43,322 nt of DNA, taken from the NCBI GenBank assembly GCA_041687095.1, contig JAWLCQ010000024.1, positions 1 through 43,322 of the forward strand. The letters are read 5' to 3'. Position 1 is the first letter of the stretch, and every line of letters begins with the position of its first letter. Below, piece after piece: positions 1-7,583 of the stretch. The notes below the pieces were generated by a model. That model did no database searches. It was not told where the DNA came from and worked only from the letters and a program-made list of their open reading frames with translations. The DNA is from JAWLCQ01 sp041687095 (lineage in GTDB: Bacteria; Planctomycetota; Phycisphaerae; SM23-33). The translations under genes and the position numbers were made by a program.

Positions 1-35
1 GGGAGAGGGGAGAGGGGAGAGGGGAGAGGGGAGAG
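1..35. repeat. Heptamer tandem repeat (GGGAGAG)x5
   Basis: Five perfect copies of GGGAGAG run from the first base of the window and then decay into G-rich sequence. The array probably continues upstream of the window. No gene is visible in it. Confidence 0.85.
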
Positions 36-196
36 GAGGGGGATGCGCGGGTGGGGGGGGGCTCGCAACGGGAACCCTTCTTCCTGGGGGAGCAGATGTC
101 GCGCAGCGACAGATAAGACGGTCTCTGTGTCTGCAACCGAGTCTTCGGGAGGGCAGGCCCGTGCACGCCAGCACACTCCTGGACCCGCAGGGGAGG

Positions 197-234
197 AATG
201 CCCACGGGGCGCTGTTCCGCCCCGTGGGACGGTC
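197..234 (+). repeat. Palindromic element, copy 1 (hairpin)
   Basis: CCCACGGGGCG (201-211) pairs perfectly with CGCCCCGTGGG (218-228) around a 6-nt loop. The flanks AATG and ACGGTC are shared with a second, inverted copy at 348-393. There is no T-run after the stem, so it does not look like a simple terminator. It lies in the 517-nt stretch upstream of the first gene, where I see no supported coding region. Confidence 0.7.
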
Positions 235-347
235 TGAGCGACCGGATCGGTTCGGCCTGCTGCAGGGCCCCGGGCACAGGGACCACTCCAGGCGAATCCA
301 CCATGGGTCCGGGTCCCGTCGCGGTATTGGGACCTGCGATGAGCATG

Positions 348-393
348 GACCGTCCCACGGGACCGCCCCGCTGGGGCTTGTCCCGTGGGCATT
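348..393 (-). repeat. Palindromic element, copy 2 (inverted relative to copy 1)
   Basis: CCCACGGGAC (354-363) pairs with GTCCCGTGGG (380-389), with CCCC/GGGG inside the loop. Read on the minus strand it begins AATGCCCACGGG and ends CCCGTGGGACGGTC, the same borders as copy 1 at 197-234, with a different centre. Confidence 0.65.
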
Positions 394-433
394 GCTTCAC
401 AATCCGTCCACGGTAACCGTGCTCGCTTGTGGT

Positions 434-486
434 GGAATGCCCCCAGGGAATCGCCTCTCGCAAAGGTGGGCATTCCCCGATACAAT
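434..486 (+). promoter_or_regulatory. Candidate promoter/operator of the secreted glycosidase-like gene
   Basis: TACAAT at 481-486 is a good -10 hexamer, but the -35 position (TCGCAA, 458-463) matches consensus at only three bases. A perfect 9-bp inverted repeat, GGAATGCCC (434-442) and GGGCATTCC (468-476), brackets the -35 region and could be an operator. This is inferred from sequence only. Confidence 0.35.
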
Positions 487-517
487 CGCCCGACGACGCA
501 AGCGAAAGGAGCCTCCC

Positions 518-2281
518 ATGTCCGCAACGCGTTCCCTCGTCGCCCTCCTGACCGTTTCCGTGTTCGCTTCCCTGTCCGCCTGCCCCGCCCTCGCGGCCGA
601 CAAAGGCCTGGAGGTGCGCCTCAACCAGACCGGCGTGGAGTCGCTTGCCTGGAACGGCATCGACCTGCTCGCCGACGGGGAGTTCAAGGTCACGGGGGCG
701 TTCTTCCGCAAGCCCAACGGGGACGTCTACGCCGCGGATCTCGCCGGCGTGAAGCCCGTCCCGGCGGAGAGCCCGGACCTGTTTCCCAAGACCGCCGTCG
801 AGGGCGACTTCCTGCCCGCCCTCGCGCATGCCTTCCCCTGGGGCCGCGTCGTCGCTCGATACGTGCCCACCGACGAGGCCACCCTCGCCATCGACGTGGG
901 AATCGAACTGGAACGCACCGCCGACGAACTCGTCGGCCTCTACGTCCAGCCGCTCGCCCTCAAGTTCCCCGCCGCCCCCAAGCTCACCAACCGCAGTTGG
1001 CTGTTCTACATGAGTTCGACGATGGGGCACAACCTCGGGGCCCCGGGGTTCGTCGGTGCCGCGTGGGACGGGGGGACGATGGCGGTGTGCAACGAGCAGG
1101 TGGATCGCCCGCTGGCGGTGGGGTTCGGCCCGCCCGTGAACAACGACAAGGCCGTCCTCCCCGTCCTCGCTTACACCTCCCGCCATCCGGTCGCCAAGGA
1201 GAAGTTCCCCTGGATCGACCGGCCCATCCGCCCGGGCGGGCGGGACGCGTGGCGGATCACGCTCCGCTTCGCGCCCCCGCAGGCCAACTACACCGAACTC
1301 GTGAAGGACCTGTACGCGCGGTACGGCGAGGCGTACCCCTATGAGCTGAAGTGGCCGGACCGCCGGCCCATCGGCCGCTGCTTCCTGAGTTCCAGCGACC
1401 AGGGCTGGAAGACCAACCCGCGCGGGTGGCACCACGGGTTCGGGGCGGGCAAGCTGGACATCTCCACCGACGAGGGCAAGGAGCAGTTCAAGAAGGACCT
1501 CCTCGCCTACGCCGACCGCGCCATCAAGGTCGCCCAGGACATGGACGCCCAAGGCGTCATCATTTGGGACCCCGAGGGCCAAGAGCAGCCGCACCAGATC
1601 AGCTACCTCGGCGACCCGCGGTCGCTGCCGCCCGAGATGCTCCTGCCCGTGGGGGAGGGTGAGGACGCCAAGCCCGTCGTGGACGTCTTCTTCGGGAAGA
1701 TCCGCGACGCCAACCTCGCCACGGGCATCTGCATCCGCCCGCAGAGGCCGATGCGGGCGGTGTACGGCGAGAAGGTCGAGCAGATCGGCTGGGTGGACCA
1801 CCGCGCCCGCGTCGCCAACGTGCTGGGCAAGATCCGCCACGCCAAGAAACGCTGGGGCTGCACGATCTTCTACTTCGACAGCGACATCGAATGGGCGGGC
1901 GATCCGGCCCAGATCCCGGGGGCGGAGAAGGGCTACTCCACGACCGTCGACGCCCAACTTCTCAAGGCTGTCATCGACGCCGAGCCCGACGTGCTGGTCC
2001 TGCCCGAGTGGGAGGATCTGCGGAGCTACGCCTATAGTGCCCCGTACTCGCAGCTCAATTACAACAAGCTTCCGGCCCCCCCGGACTACGTCCTGGCGAC
2101 GTACCCGCAGGCGTTCTTCGTCAACAGCGTGGGCATGAAGGAGGGCGAGGAGCACAAGGCGGCCCTGATCGAGGCGGTGAAGCGCGGGGACATCCTCTTC
2201 CACACCGGCTGGTACTCGGCACCGGAGAACAAGCTGATCACCGAGATCTACGAGGCGGCGGGGGCGGCGAAGAATGAGTAG
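518..2281 (+). CDS. Secreted glycoside-hydrolase-like protein, family not identified
   Basis: A 587-aa protein. The frame is open from 161, but ATG 518 is chosen because AAAGGAG lies 5 nt before it and the product then starts with a signal peptide (MSATRSLVALLTVSVF... ending ALA-AD). The first ~250 residues are rich in beta-strand-like sequence, as in the beta-sandwich domains that precede many glycosidase barrels. The second half has barrel-like strand ends carrying acidic residues (GVIIWDPEGQEQ, IFYFDSDIEW, VLVLPEWEDL), which I read as a possible TIM-barrel catalytic face. The export signal is clear, the fold is inferred, and no substrate can be named. The stop overlaps the start of the HicB-like gene by 8 nt, so the two are likely co-transcribed. 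Confidence 0.85.
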   Translation: MSATRSLVALLTVSVFASLSACPALAADKGLEVRLNQTGVESLAWNGIDLLADGEFKVTGAFFRKPNGDVYAADLAGVKPVPAESPDLFPKTAVEGDFLPALAHAFPWGRVVARYVPTDEATLAIDVGIELERTADELVGLYVQPLALKFPAAPKLTNRSWLFYMSSTMGHNLGAPGFVGAAWDGGTMAVCNEQVDRPLAVGFGPPVNNDKAVLPVLAYTSRHPVAKEKFPWIDRPIRPGGRDAWRITLRFAPPQANYTELVKDLYARYGEAYPYELKWPDRRPIGRCFLSSSDQGWKTNPRGWHHGFGAGKLDISTDEGKEQFKKDLLAYADRAIKVAQDMDAQGVIIWDPEGQEQPHQISYLGDPRSLPPEMLLPVGEGEDAKPVVDVFFGKIRDANLATGICIRPQRPMRAVYGEKVEQIGWVDHRARVANVLGKIRHAKKRWGCTIFYFDSDIEWAGDPAQIPGAEKGYSTTVDAQLLKAVIDAEPDVLVLPEWEDLRSYAYSAPYSQLNYNKLPAPPDYVLATYPQAFFVNSVGMKEGEEHKAALIEAVKRGDILFHTGWYSAPENKLITEIYEAAGAAKNE

Positions 2282-2522
2282 CGGGAAGAACGGCAGTCGG
2301 CGGCGCTACCTGGTGATCATCGAACTGGCGCAGGACGGCAGCTACAGTGCGTACGTGCCGGACCTGCCCGGCTGCGTCGCTGTCGGTCTGGACACGCCCG
2401 ACGAAGCGCACGATCTGATCGCCGAGGCGATCGAGTCGCACATCCATGGGCTGCTTGAGGATGGGCTGCCCATCCCCGAGCCCTCGACGCGCGCGGAGTA
2501 TGTGGAGACACCGGCGGCGTGA
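2274..2522 (+). CDS. HicB-like protein (orphan antitoxin-type domain)
   Basis: An 82-aa protein of the HicB / UPF0150 type. The hallmark stretch is YLVIIELAQDGSYSAYVPDL, followed by PGC and an amphipathic helix (DEAHDLIAEAIESHIHGLLEDG), which is the partial RNase-H-like fold of HicB antitoxins. A HicA toxin (about 60 aa with a dsRNA-binding-like fold) would be expected next to it, but none is seen: upstream is a secreted enzyme overlapping by 8 nt and downstream a basic 159-aa protein. There is no C-terminal DNA-binding domain, as in the short HicB subfamily. It may be a solitary HicB-like protein with another role. Confidence 0.8.
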   Translation: MSSGKNGSRRRYLVIIELAQDGSYSAYVPDLPGCVAVGLDTPDEAHDLIAEAIESHIHGLLEDGLPIPEPSTRAEYVETPAA

Positions 2523-2535
2523 AGAGAGGCTCGAC

Positions 2536-3015
2536 ATGGCCAAGGGAATGACCCCCGAGGAGCGGAGGCGACGGCGGAAGCGCCGGGAGCGGGCGCGGCG
2601 GGGGGTGCGCGAGCGGCTATTCGAGCAGACACGCGAGACGGTAGAGCTGCCGGTCGTCCGCGGGCAGCGGCCGGCGGGGATGATCAAGCTCTCGGACGCG
2701 CTTCAGCAGCTCTTTGAGCCGTTGCGGCCCGGGGAAATGTCGCCCGAGGCCTTGCGGTCTTTGGCCACGCTGACGTCGATGGCGTGGAACTTGTCGCTGT
2801 TCCCGGAGGAGGAGCAAGCTCAAACACTCAAGACGATGAGCGAGACGCTCGCCCGCTCTGTCCCAGGGGGCGACGTCCATGTCTTCCGCAACATCATCAC
2901 AAGCCTCGTCGCGCGCAAGCGGGAGCTGTTTCCGGACGACCGCCGTGTCGTCACCGCCACCGAGGTATCCGGCTCAGGCGACACCCTGCGCCTTGATGTC
3001 GCCTACGCTCTGTAG
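2536..3015 (+). CDS. Unknown protein with a strongly basic N-terminus
   Basis: A 159-aa protein. ATG 2536 is chosen because GAGAGG lies just upstream; the longer open frame from 2446 would overlap most of the HicB-like gene. Residues 7-30 are extremely Arg/Lys-rich (ERRRRRRKRRERARR), suggesting nucleic-acid binding or ribosome association. The rest looks alpha-helical (LSDALQQLFEPL, PEALRSLATLTSMAWNLSLF). The gene lies 13 nt after the HicB-like gene and is probably co-transcribed with it. It is not HicA-like in length or sequence, and I do not recognise the family. Confidence 0.75.
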   Translation: MAKGMTPEERRRRRKRRERARRGVRERLFEQTRETVELPVVRGQRPAGMIKLSDALQQLFEPLRPGEMSPEALRSLATLTSMAWNLSLFPEEEQAQTLKTMSETLARSVPGGDVHVFRNIITSLVARKRELFPDDRRVVTATEVSGSGDTLRLDVAYAL

Positions 3016-3075
3016 GCGTCCCTTGTCAGTTCGTCACGGACGTCGGCGAGGGCGGGCGCGGCGGGCGGCGCTACT

Positions 3076-3771
3076 ATGATCTCGATGGAAGGTGCGATCC
3101 ATGATCTGGAGCGGCTGCGGGACCGCGCGGGGGTGTTCGAGTCGCGCGCGGAGGCGGGGGGCGTGCTCGCGGAGATGCTCGCGGAGCACCGCGACTCCCC
3201 CGCCGTCATCCTCGCCATCCCCGCCGGGGGCGTGCCGGTGGCGGCGGCGGTGGCGGAGGAGTTGCACCTGCCCCTGGACCTCGCCGTCGTCAGCAAGATC
3301 ACCCTGCCCTGGAACCCCGAGGTGGGCTACGGGGCGGTGGCGTTCGACGGGAGCGTCCTGCTCAACGATGACCTCGTGCCCTACGTCGGGCTCACGCGGG
3401 AGGAGATCGACGAGGGGATCCAGCGGACCACCGAGCGCGTCCACCGCCGGGGGCTGCTGCTGCGGGGCGAGCGGCCGCTGCCGGACCTCCGCGGCCGAAC
3501 GGGGATCCTGGTGGACGACGGGTTGGCGTCGGGGTTCACCATGCGCCTCGCCGTCCGCGCCGTTCAGCGGCTGACCCCCGCCCGCACGCTGGTGGCCGTC
3601 CCCACCGCCCACGCCCGGGTCGCGGCCCTGCTCGCCGAAGACGCCGACGAACTCCACGTCGCCAACCTCCGCCACGGAAGCTCCTTCGCCGTCGCCGACG
3701 CCTACCGCCACTGGCGCGACGTGCCGGAGGAGGAGGTCGCGCAGATCCTCCGCTCCGTCCGCTGGGCGTAG
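3076..3771 (+). CDS. Phosphoribosyltransferase-domain protein
   Basis: A 231-aa protein of the stand-alone type I phosphoribosyltransferase family. The PRPP-binding loop is visible as GILVDDGLASG around residues 143-153 (two acidic residues followed by the small-residue loop), and AIPAGGVPVAAAVAEEL (48-64) fits the pyrophosphate-loop region. Members of this family are annotated as predicted PRTases whose base substrate is unknown. ATG codons at 3076 and 3085 are both possible. No Shine-Dalgarno is visible, and TACTAT (3072-3077) would place a transcription start near 3084, compatible with leaderless translation from 3085. It converges with the histidine kinase gene across 7 nt. Confidence 0.88.
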   Translation: MISMEGAIHDLERLRDRAGVFESRAEAGGVLAEMLAEHRDSPAVILAIPAGGVPVAAAVAEELHLPLDLAVVSKITLPWNPEVGYGAVAFDGSVLLNDDLVPYVGLTREEIDEGIQRTTERVHRRGLLLRGERPLPDLRGRTGILVDDGLASGFTMRLAVRAVQRLTPARTLVAVPTAHARVAALLAEDADELHVANLRHGSSFAVADAYRHWRDVPEEEVAQILRSVRWA

Positions 3772-3778
3772 CCCCCCG

Positions 3779-5635
3779 CTACTCCTCGTCCTCGGCGGGG
3801 GGCGTCTGGAGCGGGGGGGGCTCGGGGAGGACGACGCGGATCGTCGTGCCCTGCCCGGGGGTGGAGCGGAGGGTCACGCGGCCGCCGAGGCGTTCGGTGG
3901 CGTGGCGGACGATGGACAGGCCCAGCCCCGTCCCGCGCGCCCCGCCGTTGTCGCCGCTGCGCGACGGGTCCACCTGGAAGAACCGCTCGAAGACCCGGTC
4001 CTGCATGGTCGGGGGAATGCCGCACCCCGTGTCGGAGACCGTGATGCACACGCCCTCGGGCACGTGGTCGATGCGGCAGCCCACGTGGCCTCCGGCGGGG
4101 GTGAACTTGATGCCGTTGTCCACGAGGTTCTGGGTGATGAGGCGCAGGAGCGTGCGGTCGCAGCGGAAGCGCTGGGTGGGCTTGTTGCTTTCGATGGTGA
4201 GGACGACGCCCTTGTCGGCGGCGCGGGGGGCGAAGTGGCCCTCGGTCCACTCGACGAGGTGTTCGAGCGGCAGGTCCTCGAGGCGGAGGCGGTTGCGGGC
4301 CTGCTCCACGAGGTGCAGGTCCAGCAGGTCGTTGGTCATGTTCTCCAGGCGGCGGACGTGGCGGTCGAGGATGTCGGCGAACTTCTGGAGGGCCTGCACG
4401 TCCCCGGGGTCGATGGCCGTCAGGGAGTCGGCGGCTGCCCGGATGGTGGCCAGGGGCGTGCGGAGTTCGTGGGAGGCGTTGGCGACGAACTCGGCCTTCA
4501 TCTGCGCGGTGCGGGCGAGGTCGGTGACGTCGCGGACGACGAGGAGGTATCGCAGGCCGCCCGGGCGGCCGGTGGGGATCTCCTGGGAGGCGAGTTCGAG
4601 GGTGAGCCGCTTGCCGCCGCGGTCGATCTCGACCTGCTTATGGACGGGGCGGTTGGCGGCGAGGGCGGGCAGGACGTTGGCGACCTCGGCGATGCGGACG
4701 ACGGACTGCAGGTGCTGCCCGACGGCGGCGGCTTCGGCGGTTCCGGGGGCGAGCATGGCGAGGGCGGCGTGGTTGAGCAGGCGGATGTGGCCTTCGTCAT
4801 CGAGGGCGAGGACGCCCTCGCTGAGGTTGGCCAGGACGGTCTGGAGGTGCTCGCGCTGGGAGGCGATGGTCTCGATCTGCTCGGCGATGCTGGAGCGCAT
4901 GTCGTTGAGGGCCTGGGCGAGGTCCTGGACCTCCCGGGACCCGCGCATGGACAGGCGGGTGGAGAGGTCCCCGGCGGCGAGGCGGCGGGCGGCGTGGGAG
5001 ATCTGGCGGAGGGGGACGGACCAGACCCAACTGACGAGCAGGGCGAGCAGGGCGTCGGCCGCCAGGGCCGCCAGGCCCGCCCACAGCAGTGCCCGCCAAA
5101 TGAACCCGCCCCCGGCGACGAGGGACTGGATGGGCAGGGCGAGGCGGACGGCGGCGAGGACGGGGGGCTGGGGGTCGGGGGGCGAGTCGGGGGCGGAGGG
5201 AGCGATGGGCAGGGCGGCGTAGCGGAAGCGGACGTTGAGGGTCTCGCTGAGGCGGGCGTGGGCGCCCGAGTGGCCGGTGAGGGCGGCGAGGATCTCGGGG
5301 CGGGTGGGGGTGCGGTGCAGCGCCATCTTGGCCGGATCGGCCTGGGAGTCGGCGAGGACCTGTCCGTCGGGGGCGATGAGGGTGATCCGCCCGGGGATCT
5401 GCCGGGCGAGGCCCACGGTGCGCACCTGCAGGTCGGGGGGCGGTCCGGCGGGCGACCAGAGGGTCTCGTAGTACGCCCGTAGCGTGGACAGCAGGTGCTC
5501 CTGCTGCGCCACCTGCCTTCGCTGGTAGTGGATGTCGAGGTAGGTGTACGACACCGCCAGCCCGAGGGTGATGATCAGGCCCACGAGCAGCAGGTTGCCG
5601 ACGTACAGGCGGAGAAAGAAGCTACGGCGTTTCAT
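3779..5635 (-). CDS. phoR: Sensor histidine kinase, PhoR type
   Basis: A 618-aa membrane kinase. The order is: TM helix near residues 8-30, a ~140-residue extracytoplasmic sensor region, a second TM, a HAMP segment (VPLRQISHAARRLAAGDLS), a PAS-like domain (LANLSEGVLALDDEGHIRLLN), HisKA with phospho-acceptor H389 in NASHELRTPLA, and HATPase with N-box NLVDNGIKFTP, G1 DTGCGIP and G2 GTGLGLSIV. Start MKRRSFF (5635) is preferred over the open frame to 5695 because that extension lies inside the response regulator gene and is not membrane-like. The start overlaps the regulator's end by 14 nt, implying translational coupling. Being divergent from pstSCAB-phoU makes phosphate sensing the likely role. 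By family knowledge, PhoR phosphorylates PhoB when phosphate is scarce. Confidence 0.9.
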   Translation of the reverse strand: MKRRSFFLRLYVGNLLLVGLIITLGLAVSYTYLDIHYQRRQVAQQEHLLSTLRAYYETLWSPAGPPPDLQVRTVGLARQIPGRITLIAPDGQVLADSQADPAKMALHRTPTRPEILAALTGHSGAHARLSETLNVRFRYAALPIAPSAPDSPPDPQPPVLAAVRLALPIQSLVAGGGFIWRALLWAGLAALAADALLALLVSWVWSVPLRQISHAARRLAAGDLSTRLSMRGSREVQDLAQALNDMRSSIAEQIETIASQREHLQTVLANLSEGVLALDDEGHIRLLNHAALAMLAPGTAEAAAVGQHLQSVVRIAEVANVLPALAANRPVHKQVEIDRGGKRLTLELASQEIPTGRPGGLRYLLVVRDVTDLARTAQMKAEFVANASHELRTPLATIRAAADSLTAIDPGDVQALQKFADILDRHVRRLENMTNDLLDLHLVEQARNRLRLEDLPLEHLVEWTEGHFAPRAADKGVVLTIESNKPTQRFRCDRTLLRLITQNLVDNGIKFTPAGGHVGCRIDHVPEGVCITVSDTGCGIPPTMQDRVFERFFQVDPSRSGDNGGARGTGLGLSIVRHATERLGGRVTLRSTPGQGTTIRVVLPEPPPLQTPPAEDEE

Positions 5636-6326
5636 GGCCTTCCAGCGCGAGGCGGTATCCGACCCCGCGAACGGTTTGGATGTACTTGCGGGCATCGGAG
5701 AGCTTGCGGCGGAGGGCGGTCATGTGCACGTCGATCGTGCGGTCGGTGACCACGGCGTTCATGCCCATGGCGCGGTCGATGAGCTGGTTGCGGGTCAGCA
5801 CCCGCCCCCGCCCCGCCACCAGCGCCACCAGCAGGCGGAACTCCGTGAGCGTCAGGGGTACGGGCGCCCCGTCCACCTCCACGCTGTGGGTGTCCTGGTT
5901 GATGCGGATCGTCCCGGCCGACAGCACGTTCTGCGCCTCGGCCCCGGGGGCGTCGCTGCGGCGGAGCACGGCGGCGATGCGGGCGACGAGCACCGACATG
6001 CTGAAGGGCTTGGTCACATAGTCGTCCGCCCCCAGGTGCAGCCCGACGACGACGTCGCTCTCCTCCCCCCTCGCCGTCAGCAGGATGACGGGCACGCTCG
6101 CCGTCTGCGGGTTGGCCCGCACCTCGCGGAGGACCTCGGTGCCCGCAAGGCCGGGGAGCATGATGTCCAGCAGGACCAGCTCGGGGGGCGAGCAGCGGAC
6201 GCGCTCCAGGCCCTCCCGGCCATCATGGGCGAGTTCGACCTCGTAATGCTCGCGCCGCAGCCGCATGGCGATGAGTTCCGCCATGTCGCGCTCGTCTTCG
6301 ACGATGAGGATCCGCGTTTTGGCCAT
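5622..6326 (-). CDS. phoB: OmpR/PhoB-family response regulator
   Basis: A 234-aa regulator. The receiver domain (~3-120) shows acidic pair E10-D11, phospho-acceptor D54 in LVLLDIMLPG, T84 in LLTARG and K106 in DYVTKPFS. The C-terminal winged-helix domain (~135-228) carries LTLTEFRLLVAL and TVRGVGYRL. ATG 6326 begins MAKTRILIVEDE directly at the receiver domain; the longer frame to 6455 runs through the regulatory region. It is first in a two-gene operon with the kinase and divergent from pstS. PhoB is the functional call from context; sequence alone would also allow PhoP-type naming. Confidence 0.9.
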   Translation of the reverse strand: MAKTRILIVEDERDMAELIAMRLRREHYEVELAHDGREGLERVRCSPPELVLLDIMLPGLAGTEVLREVRANPQTASVPVILLTARGEESDVVVGLHLGADDYVTKPFSMSVLVARIAAVLRRSDAPGAEAQNVLSAGTIRINQDTHSVEVDGAPVPLTLTEFRLLVALVAGRGRVLTRNQLIDRAMGMNAVVTDRTIDVHMTALRRKLSDARKYIQTVRGVGYRLALEGHETP

Positions 6327-6424
6327 GACTAGCTTGTACCGCAATGTATGGGGGTTGCTCAAGACAGGTTTTGCAGGGATAGCGCAAACTTGTCCCCGCC
6401 TTAGCGCGATCTTCACGGGCGGAA

Positions 6425-6452
6425 TTAACACGACCTTAATCCCTCCTTTACA
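6425..6452. promoter_or_regulatory. Putative Pho box (three 11-bp-spaced hexamers)
   Basis: TTAACA (6425-6430), TTAATC (6436-6441) and TTTACA (6447-6452) are each separated by 5 nt, so the motif starts repeat every 11 bp, one helical turn. This is the architecture of PhoB/PhoP direct-repeat sites (TTAACA-like hexamers in Bacillus PhoP boxes). It sits in an AT-rich island between the divergent regulator and pstS genes, where a phosphate-starvation activator should bind. TACCTC near 6472 is a weak -10 candidate toward pstS. Confidence 0.65.
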
Positions 6453-6557
6453 CAAAGTTGGTCCTCTGGCGGTACCTCATGGGTGTGGGTTTCGGGACGT
6501 GCCCGAACCTTAACGCTCCGGTAGCGAGCGGCGAGACACCAGCGAAGGAGAATTGGA

Positions 6558-7412
6558 ATGTTGCGAACCTGGATCATGGCCCTGGCGGTGAGCGCGATCG
6601 TGCTCACCGGGACCGGAATGGCGACCGCCCAGGAGGGCGGGCCCAAGCTGCAGATCGAGGGCTCCACGACCGTCGGGCCCATCGCCGACGCGTTCGCCGA
6701 GTACTTCATGAACTCCCACCCCGAGTACAAGGGCCAGGCCAACATCACCGTCAAGAAGACCGGCAGCGGGGACGGGGCGGCCGCCCTCATCGACGACCGC
6801 TGCGACGTCGCCTGCATGAGCCGCTTCATGAAGGACAAGGAGTTCAAGACCGCCGTCGACAAGGGCATCATGCCCGTCGCCCACACCGTCGCCATGGACG
6901 GGGTCTGCGTCGTCGTGCATCCCTCCAACCCGGTCAAGGCCCTGACCATCGACCAGGTCCGCGACATCTACGCCGGCAAGATCACCAACTGGAAGGACCT
7001 CGGGGGGGCGGATCAGAAGATCGTCGCCATCAGCCGCGACACCTCCTCGGGCACCTACGAGACGTTCCACGAGAAGGTCATGGGCAAGGACGCGAAGATG
7101 GCCGAGGCCGTCGAGTACGTGAACTCCAACGCCCAGGGGCACGCCCGCGTCAAGAGCACCGCCGGGGCGGTCGGGTACGTCGGGCTGGGCTTCCTGAACG
7201 ACGAGGTCCGCGCCCTGGACATCAACGGGATCACCCCGTCGGGGCGGACGATCGCCTCGGGCAAGTACCCCATCGCCCGCCCGCTGTTCCTGTTCACCCG
7301 CGGATACCCCGAACTGGGCTCGCTGGTCCACGCGTTCACGACGTTCTACCTGACCGAGGAAGGCCAGGAGATCGTCCGGGCCAAGGGCTTCGTCCCGGTG
7401 ACCAACTACTAA
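6558..7412 (+). CDS. pstS: Phosphate ABC transporter substrate-binding protein
   Basis: A 284-aa periplasmic phosphate-binding protein. A signal peptide (MLRTWIMALAVSAIVLTGTG, cleavage near TAQ-EGG) is followed by the family hallmark IEGSTTVGPIADAF. Further phosphate-pocket motifs are KKTGSGDGAAAL (~70-80) and SRDTSSGTYETF (~158-168), both contributing backbone and Ser/Thr contacts in PstS. GLGFLNDEVRAL and the C-terminal TEEGQEIVRAKGF also fit. AAGGAG (6544-6549) supports ATG 6558. It is the first gene of pstS-pstC-pstA-pstB-phoU and lies downstream of a putative Pho box. The 171-nt gap to pstC carries a long inverted repeat, which may let pstS be expressed above the membrane subunits. Confidence 0.96.
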   Translation: MLRTWIMALAVSAIVLTGTGMATAQEGGPKLQIEGSTTVGPIADAFAEYFMNSHPEYKGQANITVKKTGSGDGAAALIDDRCDVACMSRFMKDKEFKTAVDKGIMPVAHTVAMDGVCVVVHPSNPVKALTIDQVRDIYAGKITNWKDLGGADQKIVAISRDTSSGTYETFHEKVMGKDAKMAEAVEYVNSNAQGHARVKSTAGAVGYVGLGFLNDEVRALDINGITPSGRTIASGKYPIARPLFLFTRGYPELGSLVHAFTTFYLTEEGQEIVRAKGFVPVTNY

Positions 7413-7442
7413 CCGTCGCCCTTCGCCATTGAGCTTCATCCC

Positions 7443-7527
7443 GCCGTGGCCTGCGGAGCCCTGTGAGGAGCGGGCAACCGCGGCCGCCAACCCGCCGGAT
7501 CGCCCGCGTTGCTTCGCAGGCCACGGC
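7443..7527. repeat. Long inverted repeat between pstS and pstC
   Basis: GCCGTGGCCTGCGGAGC (7443-7459) pairs with its complement at 7511-7527, 16 of 17 bases, around a 51-nt loop. The left arm is nearly identical to a sequence at 43078-43094 (GCCGTGGTCTGCGGAGC), so it belongs to a dispersed family. By position it could attenuate transcription or protect pstS mRNA ends; there is no T-run for classical termination. Confidence 0.75.
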
Positions 7528-7583
7528 ACGGGACGAGACGAGGACAGACCCGGGATCGGGTGGGCGCACCCGCCCGGTCGGAG

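Noticed and set aside
1..35. CRISPR-like array at the window start
   Set aside because: The unit is 7 nt with no spacers; it is a simple tandem repeat.
43..416. Small open frames at 43-237 and 198-416
   Set aside because: They overlap hairpin repeats, have no ribosome sites and no recognisable product.
3902..5482. 526-aa + strand frame opposite the histidine kinase
   Set aside because: Gly/Val/Asp-rich shadow; the kinase motifs are intact on the minus strand.
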